From Apodemus sylvaticus (lineage: Eukaryota > Chordata > Mammalia > Rodentia > Muridae), in NCBI RefSeq assembly GCF_947179515.1, contig NC_067478.1, forward strand, positions 2,551,501 through 2,615,500: a stretch of DNA of 64,000 nucleotides, given 5' to 3'. How positions within the stretch are numbered: position 1 is the stretch's first letter; each line of letters starts with the position of its first letter. The notes under the pieces were generated by a model that saw only the letters and a program-made list of their open reading frames with translations, was not told where the DNA came from and did no database searches. Shown here piece after piece: positions 11,520-22,200 of this stretch. The position numbers and the translations under genes are program-made.

Positions 11520-11916
11520 TGTCTTAGTAAGGGATTATATTCCTGCACAAATATCATGACCAAGAAGCAAGTTGGGGAGGAAAGGGTTTATTCTGATTAC
11601 ACTTCCACATTGCTGTTCATCACTAAAGGAAGTCAGGACTGCAACTCAAGCAGGTCAGGAAGCAGGAGCTGATGCAGAGGCCATGAAGGGATGTTCCTTA
11701 CTGGCTTACTTCCCCTGGCTTGCTCAGCTTGCTTTCTTATAGAACCCAAGACTACCAGCCCAGGGATGGCATCACCCACAAGGGGCCCTCTCCCCTTGAT
11801 CACCAACTGAGAAAATGCCCCACAGCTGGATCTCATGGAGGCATTTCCTCACCTGAAGCTCCTTTCTCTGTGATAACTCCAGCTTGTGTCAAGTTGACAC
11901 AGAACCAGCCAGGACA
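11520..11916 (-). mobile_element. ORR1-type MaLR LTR (sense 5' LTR)
   Basis: It runs from tgtcttagtaagggattata to gttgacacagaaccagcc aggaca, so terminal TGT and ACA are both kept. It is the same family as 10000-10370 and, inverted, as 53687-54078. I found no clear target-site duplication around the two-LTR element. Confidence 0.85.
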
Positions 11917-12976
11917 CCCATGTGTGAATGTGCTTGCCCGTCACTCTCCAGCTCTGCCAGGGCCCGTTGGGCCACTGAGGAGAGAATCAGTGTGAGCTTC
12001 ACAGGATGCCATGCTGCGTGAGATGGCTCTGAATGACAGCTGCACAGAGGAAATGACTTTGCAAACAGGGAAACCAGAGTGCTGTCAGCATGATCTTAGA
12101 GTGGACTGGCTGACTGGCTGGCACAGTTTCTGGGCATGGTTGATACTATATAGATGTTGATGCAGATAACAGCCCAGATACACATACAATTGCAGGTTGT
12201 GGTACCTGAGGATATTAATTCAGCAGACACAAGCCATCTGTCAGGGAGGGTTCTGGAGATGTCTGCTGAGTGCCCATCTGGGGCACACTGAGGGGTCTCT
12301 ATTCTGTAAGAACAACTGCCACTCAGGGGCTTGGGGCTGGGTCCTCAGCAGCCAGGTCTAGATTCCAGGTCCCCAATTTGTAGAAGGGCCTTTGGGCTTA
12401 ACATTCCTGCTTTGTGCCCCCCCCCCACCTCCGTTCCAGACAGACCCTCTGAAACCAGCTGTAGGCACTCTGGTACTTTGCTCCTAAATGCTTGGATTGG
12501 GCTCTCAAGAGCAAGGGCAGCACTTCCTAACAACTGCCACCCAGGCCCTAATCTGAAGTACCACACATGTCCTCCATAGCTCCTTATTCTTCTTTTATGT
12601 GCATGTGTGTGTGCTGGAAGGTGCATCCGTGTGGGAGCTAGCAGTTAACACTGTTACCTTCCTCAGTTTCTTCCTCAAATTGTCTGCAGGATGTGGTAGG
12701 AAATATTAAAAATGACCTGCCAACTCTCCTGCCCCTGCCAGGCCATTTCTCTCGCAGGGGTCCTGAATACCTCTCACTTCCACGCAACGCTCCACACACC
12801 CCGGATCTGCCACCTCATCACCTAATTACCCGGTAGAATCACGACTCTTAATGCTTAATTAACCAATCAGATTTATATAAACGTTTCTAACATTGCGAAA
12901 ACTTAGTTTCTTGCGGTTGGTAATTGCCATGAAGGTTCACAGCCAAGGCCATGGTGCTTCTCCCTTACCCTCAGAT
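11917..12976. other. intergenic, nothing recognised
   Basis: A poly-C run near 12418 and a TATA/CCAAT-containing AT-rich patch (aaccaatcagatttatataa, 12861-12880) are visible. No adjoining exon can be supported. Confidence 0.4.
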
Positions 12977-13095
12977 ACACTCCCTCTGTCCCTCTCCCTC
13001 CCTCTCTCCCTCCCCCTCTCCCTCCCTCTCTCCCTCCCCCTCTCCCACCCCCTCCCTTCCCTCCCTCTCTTTGCTCTTAGCCCCACCCTCTTTTC
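12977..13095. repeat. CT-rich polypyrimidine tract
   Basis: Repeated ccctctccctcc-type units over about 90 bases followed by looser C/T-rich sequence. Confidence 0.9.
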
Positions 13096-13139
13096 CCTGT
13101 CCAATCACAGACCTCCTCGGCACTAAAGTAATTGGTCAG

Positions 13140-13290
13140 GCAAAATCCTGTGACACTGGGATGGCTCACTAAATCTGGAGCTCACTGATTGGCTAGGCTG
13201 GCCAGCCAATCAGCTCTGGAAATCCACCTGTGTGAGTCATCTCTGCCCTGTGCCCAGGGTTAGGGTTACAGATGTGTGCTAGTGGGAAGA
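13140..13290 (-). repeat. B4/RSINE1-type SINE fragment
   Basis: Antisense body with the characteristic ctggagctcactgattggct and ggccagccaatcagctctgg blocks followed by gtgcccagggttagggttac. This explains the CCAAT-type inverted repeat and the apparent telomere-like motif. Confidence 0.55.
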
Positions 13291-13379
13291 GGACAGAGGC
13301 AGAGGTCAGTGTGACTGCATCCCTATCTTCATGGTGACTTTTTGCCCATCTTCTGAGACTTCCTATCCACATCCACTCC
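13291..13379. other. short spacer
   Basis: Nothing recognised between the SINE fragment and the MIR-like segment. Confidence 0.3.
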
Positions 13380-13510
13380 CTGTGCAGCCTCTGAACAATG
13401 CGCACACTGTGTCTTTAGCCTCACGATGAAGACGCTGAAGCACATGGAGGAGGAGGAGCTGTCTTGAGGCCACACAGACAGTTAGTGGCAAATGCAAAAA
13501 CAAGTTGGTC
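13380..13510 (-). repeat. MIR-like ancient SINE
   Basis: Antisense MIR-like order: agcctcacgatgaagacgct, then gaggccacacagacagttag and tggcaaatgc. These resemble the MIR core and 3' part (gatgaggaaactgag and cacacagctagtaagtggc). Confidence 0.45.
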
Positions 13511-14228
13511 CAGTCAAATCCATGCTGGGGTGGGTGGATATTATTTTGAGTAATAAACACTTCAGACTTTAAAGGTCTTTTAACCCTACCCCAGTTCTGC
13601 CACTCCAGCCCAAAGCAGTCATAAGGCAGCATGGAAATGATTGGGCATGGCTTCTTTCCAAAAGAACCATTGCAATAACAACTGCTGTATTTAGCTCCTC
13701 AGCTGTGTCTACCGGTCTTTGCCCTCAACCAGTAATGGTAATGGTAGCACGGGGCCTGCTTCCCAGGACGCTCCACTAACCCTCCGTGTATACTGGTTTC
13801 CACAGACAAATAAGTCTACACAAACAGCCATGGGGTATTTGGGGAGGCAGAGGTTCAGGGAGCCAGCCAACCAGAGTGCCTCTCTGCTCTCTCCCGAGGA
13901 GGTATGTCTCTTGACTGGAGAGAGGTTTTAGGGGTATGCTAATCCGAGTTGATCCTCAAAAGCTATTTAGAAGTTCATCAAGTTACATGATGCTCTCTGG
14001 TGTGTGTAGCAATGTATACTCTGTTACCCAGGTGCCCCCTCAGTGCTGACCTGTCAGCTTAGGTAGGTATAATGCTGAGGCAGGTGACTAACCACACCGA
14101 ACACAGTCTGTCACTCCAGCTTAAGGTAACAATGAACATAAGTTGAGGACTTTGAGAAACTTGGAAAATACAAGTCATCATAAAGCATTTTGCTGAAGGA
14201 GTAAAGGCAGGGTAAATTTTTAACATCT
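13511..14228. other. intergenic, nothing recognised
   Basis: No gene or recognised repeat. Confidence 0.4.
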
Positions 14229-15028
14229 TGTGAAGTGGAAACATAAAGGTTCTTTGGAAAGTCGGTTGGATGGTGTTTTGCTGGGGAGACATGTGAAGGC
14301 ATGTTTTACTGAAGCAGACACAGGAGAGAGGATGTTCTGCTAAAGCAAGCACGTGAAAGGACACGTGATGAAGGATTCTTTGCTAACAACACGTATGTAT
14401 TGGACCACCTTACATTGTGTAGTTGAGCTGCATTTGTCGGGACTCTATAGAGAGAAACACACCCGAAAACTCCTGGTGGTGTGGTGCAGTTTGTCGCCAC
14501 TTCCAAGGACTCAGGCTGACTGGATGCACACGCTGAGGCCAGGCCCATGGAGGACATGATGTGTGGAGGGTTTAAATAGGAATCCACAGTGTGACGGAGA
14601 CAGAGCTTGGCTTGCTGGTACAGCCAGCTGTGCAACGCTTGTGGGTCTCATGTCTTCGCTGATCTTTGCTTCCCTGAGACAGGCACAGCTGAGAACTTCT
14701 CCTGGTCCCTCCTGCTGACTCCAGCTGATGCTGAGGCCTGGCTGTCTCTGCTAGGTTGTGTCACCACTGTTGTTAACTTGGCTTTCCCCAACTGGCCTGC
14801 TGGTGAATCTGTGAGTGGATAGAGCTGCCGCTGCCTGCTCACCAGTGAACTAAACTGCTGCTTTCTAGACAACACAGACGAGAATTGCTCTAAAAAACCT
14901 TTCTAAACAGGTCCACTTCCCCTGTATCCTTTCTTTTCCACTACCTCTGGTGGGTGGTGGGCTACAAGGAAGGTTAAAGCATTTAAGAACCATCATTAAA
15001 AATAGGATTTGAAAATATTGAAGTTACA
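14229..15028 (+). repeat. interspersed repeat, copy B of a local pair
   Basis: Directly oriented relative of 6055-6896. It keeps the same order of blocks, and its TATA-like box has decayed to gtttaaatagg near 14570. Scattered substitutions and indels between the copies point to two old insertions or one old local duplication. No long coding frame is shared by both copies. Confidence 0.6.
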
Positions 15029-15137
15029 ATCTTGACAGCGTAGAGGGGAGGTTTAGGGGATGGCACTTTGCCTGTTCCTAAGTCATTGTTCTACTTTAAA
15101 GCAATGGAAACTCCAAGTGATACACAGTGTAGTATAT

Positions 15138-15365
15138 AGTACACAACACACTCACATGCACACACACTCATTACATGCATACTCATATGTGCCACACACC
15201 ACACACACATGCACATCACACATACACACACCCTTACATACATGCACACTCATACACATCACACACCACACACACATGCACACCACACATGCACACACAC
15301 TCACATATACATGCATACTCATACATGCACACTCATACATGCCACATACCACACACACACACATA

Positions 15366-15416
<51 letters not shown>
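15138..15416. repeat. CA-rich tract ending in pure (CA)n
   Basis: Degenerate ACACACATGCAC/CATACATGCACACTCA repeats lead into an uninterrupted CA run at about 15373-15413. Confidence 0.95.
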
Positions 15417-15770
15417 TTTGGCAATGCTTAAAGACCAACACTGAAGGTAGCTGATGTACTTATGAGTCTAAGCAGAAGTGATTGTAGCTGGTTTAGTTTT
15501 TTTCTTTTGTGTGTTTTCACTCTTATTTTAAATCAATCATGCAATAATCAGTTTTAACTGAGCCAACTGGAACCTCTTCCATGTTCCCATGAGCCAACAT
15601 ATCATCTCCTATCTTAAAGTCCTCATCATTTGAGACCTAATAATAGCTCAAGCTGACATTTTCATGTCTCAGATTAGGTGGCCTAGATCCCAAAAGAGAG
15701 CGTCCTTGATCCTGGGCCCTGTGAGTAGACAGGCTGACTACGGGCTTCTCTGTTGTGTCCCACCAATGGG
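15417..15770. other. intergenic, nothing recognised
   Basis: No gene or recognised repeat. Confidence 0.4.
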
Positions 15771-16000
15771 GAATGCTGTGGCTGGCAGAGTCCTGCCCTG
15801 GCAAATGTGTCAATGCCTTAACTCTGGGGACATCAGAACGTGTTACCAGCAAAATGGATTTTCAGATATGATTAAGGCTGAGTACCTCAAGAGATTTCCC
15901 TGAAGTCTGGGTGGAGCAATCTAGTGGCAAAAATCATCAGAATAGTGGAACGGAAGGCCTAGCAGTTGACCTGAGGGATGGAGGGAGAATAGAGCCCTCG
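15771..16000. repeat. possible MLT1-like ancient repeat
   Basis: The block ttttcagatatgattaaggc (15858-15877), followed by tgagtacctcaagagatttc and a gggtggagcaatctagtgg stretch, resembles a common old mammalian repeat with cagatgtgattaaggt and gagattatcctgggt blocks. Family assignment is from memory and weak. Confidence 0.35.
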
Positions 16001-18898
16001 CGGGAGGGATTTGGACTCACCCTTGATGTCTTTGATGACCAGAAAGGGGAACAGAGTGAGAAGGGTGGGCAGCCCTCAGTAGTTAGGGTGGCCTTTAGCC
16101 AACACGCCCTGAGAATAAGGAATAGACCATCTTTACCGTCTCCAGAAGGAGCCTGGCCCTGCCACCATCCTGCTCTGAGTCTCCTGAGACCCACATCAGA
16201 TGCTTCACTCACGGTGTAGGTGTAGCGGCGGCAGAAAGCTAATACCGTCTCAGTGGTGATGATGGGTTCCTTCCCCTTTCAGAACATTCTGGTACGCAGA
16301 TGTCATAGAGAAGGTTCTAGAAGAGACTCTCATGGAGCAGGATCGATGGTGTAGAAACTCTTGGGTAAAGACAAATGAGTTACTAAGAAATCAGCATCTG
16401 AGAAAGCCCAGGGGACCCAGCCTGCAAGCAACGTGGACTCCCTGCCGGGCTGGTAGGTGGGCCTTTGTGGGCAGGAGCAGAGACGGGCAGAGGACATCTG
16501 GCTATAGAGCACATTTGTCAGCACAGTCCCCTTTTGGTCATCTGGAGACACGTTGTGGAAGGGTAAGCTTGCTCATTCTTTCAGCAAGATCATTGAGAAC
16601 CAGCCAGGACCTGGGCACTGGCCTCTGGGGAGGCGACAGCGTCAGGCAAGCTTTCTGCATGAGCCCGAGGTCATAAGCAAGAGACCAAACCAACATGGTG
16701 AATGCTCTTAGGGTGTATGACAAAGCCACCGTCCTCGATGGGTCAAAGGTCATGGTTAAAACTGTGGTCATTGGAGTAGTCATGCAGGTGGAAGGAACAG
16801 CTGGCGCAAAGGTGGCAGAAGTGGTGTGGTCCAGGGAACGCGTGCAGGGAGCCCGTGTAGGAGCAAAGGGGAGGAAGGGTCTGGAGTGGTCTTGGGTCAG
16901 ACTGAAGGGGGACTCAGGGGCCAGATCAGGAGGAATTGGGCAAGCAGTGCATGGGCAATGTTGTTGGAAACCTGTAATTAGTCAGAGGTGGTGGTGATCC
17001 AGGCCAGGCCAGTGTCAGACCGGCAGGTAAGGGTGGGTAGGCTTTAGAACAGCATCCCTGTTCCTGCTGGATTAGCAGCTAGAGGAAGGGAAGAGAGTGC
17101 CTAGCCTGGGAAAGACTGCGTTTCCTGAAATACCGTTTGCATGGCTGGAAAATGGCAACATGGTCTTTCTCCCCGTGCACAGAAATTCAGATATTAATGA
17201 GGACCAAGGGTGTACAAGCAGGACTCAGAACGAGGCTGTCCTGAGCATAGTGCTTGCTGAACTAAACTCATTTCCTCAGCGTAATTAGGCAAGGAGTGTT
17301 TTCCTCTGTGTGACAGGCAAGGGCTCTGAAGCACAGAGAAGTCGAATAACTTGTTAAGGTCACTGCTGGGGTCACTGCACTCCCACCTGTAGAGAGCAAA
17401 GCAGCTATTAAGACCCAGGCTATCTGAGAACCAAGACACCACCTCCTGAGATAGCAGTCAGGCATACAACTAACCACACGGCGGAATTAAACATGTTCAC
17501 CACCTTTGCCCCACTTAAAGGTTTCCTCTAAGCTATTAGTTCATGGCAGAGAGCAGTTTTATTCTTCAGAGGACATTTTTGCTTATTACAGAGGGGACCA
17601 AATACCCAACAACCTAAAGATGGAAGAATTTATATATGACAGTTTGGTAGTACTCTCCACCATGGTGACAAGGCCGTGAGGTAACTACTCACATTTATAA
17701 AAAGCTCAAGGTGACTTGTCACATTGTATCTGCAATCAGGAAGTAGAGAACAGGAAGTGGGGCTGGGGTCAGCTCTTAAAGGCTCTAGACCTTCCGGAAA
17801 CAGCATCAGCACTCGGGCCAGTGGTTCAAACCTGGGAGTCTAAGGGTAGCAGTTCACACCTAAGACACTCTCTAAGCCTCTAGGTGTGTGCCCGATCTCC
17901 AATACACAGAATAACCCCCAACAAAGAATGTTTATGTCCAAGCCGTGGCTGCAGGTCCCAGGAGGAGAAGACTGTCACTGGGAGAGCATACATAGGTGTG
18001 AATGGCAACACAGCAGCCTGAGGTGATTGTCTACTGGTCTATAGTGACAGAGCACAGGGCACATTGGGAGGGGCTAAACCTTGCTTTCCAGTCAGATATT
18101 CTGTTTTGAGGCATGGGACAACAACCAAAAACAAGATTCTCATTCCTTAGGGGTCAAGGAAGGAACTGTAGGCAGCAAAGTCTGAGCATGGGAAGGGAGA
18201 CCTCAGGCGGGGTCAGTACGTGTTCAGGAGTTGCACCAGGGGTGGGGGCCAGAAGGTGGAGAGCGGCGTGTGTGGGGACGGTGCGTGTGGGCCCTGTGGA
18301 CAGGGGAAGCCTGTGTGCGTTCGAAGGCACCCAGGTGAGACGAGTAGGTGTATAGTAAAAGGGGAATGGCTCTTGCAGACAGGCCCAAGCAGGGTGTTCT
18401 GGGGTGGTTTTCAGGGGCCGAGTTGCGTCCTTTTGATGGAAGCTGAGCAGGGATGAAGTCAGGTTCTAGAGGCTTGAGAAACCGAGTCTAGGTGTGGCCT
18501 TGTGCAAGGAACCAGGAGCCAGCAGTGTCTCAAGGTGACATCTTGTACACTTTGGGGACCATAGCTCAGCTATGCTCGAAGATGGCAGCGTGGGCCTATG
18601 GCGGTGGAAGGTTTAAGAGGCCGCTGAAGAAGTGGAGGGCATGAGGTCAGTTGTCTGAGAGACTACTCGTCACTACAGACTAGGAAGAGGAGGCACTGTG
18701 AGGCCAGCAGCTTGTCCTCTGAGGCTGACCCCTGTGTGGACAGCCAGGGAGGCCAGTGGAGGTTGCTAACAGAAAACCTGGGCATGAGACTGTCGAGGCC
18801 ACAGCTTGGGACACCATGCAGGCTAAAGGCAGTGATGGAAGTAACTCACCGTAAGCAGGGATGGCTGTGCGCAGCGATGTGTGTGCAGTGAGCTGCCG
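16001..18898. other. region upstream of Lyzl4, no second gene
   Basis: No coding exon is recognised. An MIR-like fragment lies at about 17300-17410 (gaagcacagagaagtcgaat, then aacttgttaaggtcactgct). The block aagatggcagcgtgg (18579-18593) resembles a YY1-type promoter motif, but with no transcript evidence I do not call a promoter. A non-coding 5' exon of Lyzl4 could lie here. Confidence 0.4.
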
Positions 18899-19071
18899 TC
18901 CTCCCCTCCTCTTCCTCTGTTTCCTCTTTCTCTTTCTCATCCCCTTTCCTCCCGTCTTTCTTCTTTCCTCTCTCTTCCTGACTCCTCCCTCTGCCCCAGT
19001 GCTTCTCTTCTCCCTGGAAAGTCCAGGGCCCCTGTGACCTTGGAAGGAGCTGCCTGACACTCTCCCTTCAG
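18899..19071 (+). promoter_or_regulatory. polypyrimidine tract and candidate 3' splice site before exon 1
   Basis: A C/T-rich tract (18899-19017) is followed by two acceptor-like sites, ctgccccag near 19000 and ctctcccttcag ending at 19071. If Lyzl4 here has a non-coding 5' exon, as some mammalian orthologues do, the coding first exon would begin at 19072 or earlier. This is inference from splice-site shape. Confidence 0.4.
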
Positions 19072-19110
19072 CCGGCATCCACAGCCCCGAGCCACCGGAG
19101 CCTGGAGAAG

Positions 19111-19249
19111 ATGCAGCTGTACCTGGTGCTTCTCCTCATCAGCTACTTGCTGACTCCGATTGGTGCTGCCATCTTGGGGCGCTGTACAGTGGCTAAGAAA
19201 CTCTATGACGGGGGCTTGAATTATTTTGAGGGATACAGCCTTCAGAACT
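19111..19249 (+). CDS. Lyzl4: Lyzl4 coding exon 1
   Basis: Encodes residues 1-46 and the first base of Trp47. ATG at 19111 has A at -3 and begins a hydrophobic signal peptide (LYLVLLLISYLL). The donor is aact|gtgagt and the exon ends in phase 1. Intron 1 is only 113 bp. Confidence 0.95.
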
Positions 19250-22200
19250 GTGAGTAAGGACCCTTTCAGGCCCTCTCTCCTCACCTCCTTGATCTCTACC
19301 CCCTGCCATCTCATCCCCTACCACCAGCATCTTCTCACAGCACATGCTGTTCTACCTCTTAGGGGTGTGCCTGGCTTATTTTGAGAGCAAGTTCAACCCC
19401 TCAGCTGTCTATGAGCACCCACAAGATGGCTCCACTGGCTTCGGCCTCTTTCAGATTCGTGACAATGAATGGTGCGACCACGGCAAGAACCTCTGCAGCG
19501 TCTCCTGCACCGGTGGGTCCCTTTCTGTCCAGGCCCTCGGGGCACAGGAGCCTGCAGAACCTACATGTTTGGAGGACACAGGGAGAGGGAGCTGGTTGTG
19601 TCTAAAGCTCGTCTCTGGGAGGCAGAATGCTAGCCTAACAGGAGAATGAGAGAAGGGGTGTATTAGCCTGAGAAGGATAAAAGATAAAAGCCAGTGGGCC
19701 CAGAAGGTGCTGGGATGTCTGGGGTGTTGGGATCAGGGACCGGCACTAGAGCTCAAGCAGCTTGAGAGTAGGAAAAGACGGCTCTGTCTGGTCCTGTGTC
19801 ACCTGTACATGTTCACTAGCTCCCCAGGGGAGCCATGCTATCACCACGACAGATCAGAAGTCGTTATAAGGACGAGACAGGACAAGTCCAAAGAGGGCAG
19901 GTCTGTCTCTCCTAAGGGACCTAAGAATCTCTGGCTGAGAGGAAGCAGCTGTCCAGGGTCCTGGGAGCTTCAGGGAGCTTTGTCAAGAGTTTTCCTAAGA
20001 CCTTGGCAGGTATCAGTTTAGTTAATGCTCACAGCAGCCTTCGGGAGTAGGTACTATTTCTACCCCACTCTACGAAGAGGCAAACTGGGGCCCAGATACC
20101 GCAAGCCCACACCTAAGGGCACACAGCTGCTGAGTGGAACTGGAGGCAGAAAAGTGTGTCCCGAGTCAGGACTACACCCAAGAGACTAGGCAAGGTGTCC
20201 CTGACACCTGAGGGGTCTCTGCAGCAAATGGTCTAGGTGTTAGTCCCAGCATCCTTGGCCTCACTAAAGATTTAGAGCATTTCCCTCTACCATAATTGAG
20301 GTGTGTCCAGGGTTTTGAGCCTCCGTGAATGACAGGCCATGAGGGCAGTGGGAAGGGAGATTGCAGGGTGGAGAGATGCACTTGCTGTCCTCGGATGCCA
20401 CAGCATCAACCCACTCCACTTCCTTTGTAGCTTTACTGAATCCAAACTTAAAGGATACGATTGCGTGTGCCAAGAAAATCGTGAAAGGAAAACATGGGAT
20501 GGGAGCGTGGTAAGTGGGTGTCTGCAGCTCACAATGGAGGCTGGAGGGATGGGAGCGTGGTGACTGGGTATCTGCAGCTCACAATGGAGGCTGGAGGGAT
20601 GGGAGCGTGGTAAGTGGGTATCTGCAGCTCACAATGGAGGCTGGAGGGATGGGAGCGTGGTAAGTGGGTATCTGCAGCTCACAATGGAGGCTGGAGGGAT
20701 GGGAGCGTGGTGGCTGGGTGTCTGCAGCTCACAATGGAGGCTGGAGGGATGGGAGCGTGGTAAGTGGGTATCTGCAGCTCACAATGGAGGCTGGAGGGAT
20801 GGGAGCGTGGTAAGTGGGTATCTGCAGCTCACAATGGAGGCTGGAGGGATGGGAGCGTGGTAAGTGGGTGTCTGCAGCTCACAATGGAGGCTGGAGGGAT
20901 GGGAGCGTGGTGGCTAGGTGTCTGCAGCTCACAATGGAGGCTGGAGGGATGGGAGCGTGGTAAGTGGGTGTCTGCAGCTCACAATGGAGGCTGGAGGGAT
21001 GGGAGCGTGGTGGCTGGGTGTCTGCAGCTCACAATGGAGGCTGGAGGGATGGGAGCGTGGTAAGTGGGTATCTGCAGCTCACAATGGAGGCTGGAGGGAT
21101 GGGAGCGTGGTAAGTGGGTGTCTGCAGCTCACAATGGAGGCTGGAGGGATGGGAGCGTGGTGGCTGGGTGTCTGCAGCTCACAATGGAGGCTGGAGGGAT
21201 GGGAGCGTGGTAAGTGGGTATCTGCAGCTCACAATGGAGGCTGGAGGGATGGGAGCGTGGTAAGTGGGTGTCTGCAGCTCACAGTGGAGGCTGGAGGGAT
21301 GGGAGCGTGGTGACTGGGTGTCTGCAGCACGAGCTGGAGGCTGAATAAGGCTGTGACCAAATCCCTCGCAGAAGCAACTGGAGGCAGAAGGGAACCCAGG
21401 CACCCTGGCTCACAGTTTGAGGGCCACAGTCTGTCCTGGCAAGGCAGTCAGTGTGGCAAGAGTGTGTGAAGTCCCTGGCTCATGGGAGTCACAGTCAAGG
21501 GGTGACAAGAGGTGAAGGATTGTTCTCAGCTGTAGTTTCCCTTTGGTCATCCCGAGAGCTGGTGCTGCCTGCATTCAGGGTGGGACGTCCCTGCTCAGTG
21601 GAACCTCTCTAGAAGCATTCTCATGAAGACACTGAGAGGTGTGTTTCCTAGGTGAGGTTAAACATTTGTGAGTCACCATCATAGCTCACATTAATAACAC
21701 ATTCGCTCTGTCTGTCTGTCATCTGTTGTCTGTCCATGCGTGTGTGTGTGTGTGTGTGTGTGCGCGTGTGGAGGCTAGTTATCGATGTGAGCCATCTTCC
21801 TCACTTGCCCTCCCCCTCCTTTTTGTGAGGCGGGGTTTCTCACGGAACCGGCAGTCCACTGACTCAGTTGGATTGGCTGGCCAGTGAGCTCCAGGGATCC
21901 CTTCCTTTTGTGTCCGCTCCCCAATTTTTGGGGATTTGCCACTGTGTTTGCCTTTTTACTCAGTTCTGAACTCAGGTTCTTGTGGTTGCACTGTAAGCAC
22001 GCCTTTACTGACTTAGCCAATCTCAGAGATCAGCGTTTTTAATCTTTTAGATCTATGTACTAATTTTATTTTATATGTGAATGTTTTGCTTGCATATATG
22101 TGTTTGTTCCTTATATGTGTCTCACACTCATGGAGATCAAAAGAAGTGATCAAATGCCCTGGAACTGGAGTTATAGATAGTTATAAATCATCATGTGAGT

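Noticed and set aside
12861..12885. CCAAT plus TATA promoter (aaccaatcag...tatataa)
   Set aside because: No exon, transcript start or coding sequence follows. The spacing may be chance in AT-rich DNA.
13184..13213. CCAAT-box inverted repeat (ctgattggct and agccaatcag)
   Set aside because: It lies within the same SINE body, where a gattggct/ggccagccaat arrangement is normal. No adjacent gene start.
13257..13270. telomere-like agggttagggtt
   Set aside because: Only two units and inside an antisense B4/RSINE1-type SINE (gtgcccagggttagggttac), so not an interstitial telomere.
20339..20563. 74-codon frame running through exon 3
   Set aside because: It is a different frame from the lysozyme frame and only overlaps the exon by chance.
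20496..21345. CRISPR-like direct repeats
   Set aside because: Unit is a continuous 50-bp tandem repeat without unique spacers, in a mammalian intron. It is a minisatellite.
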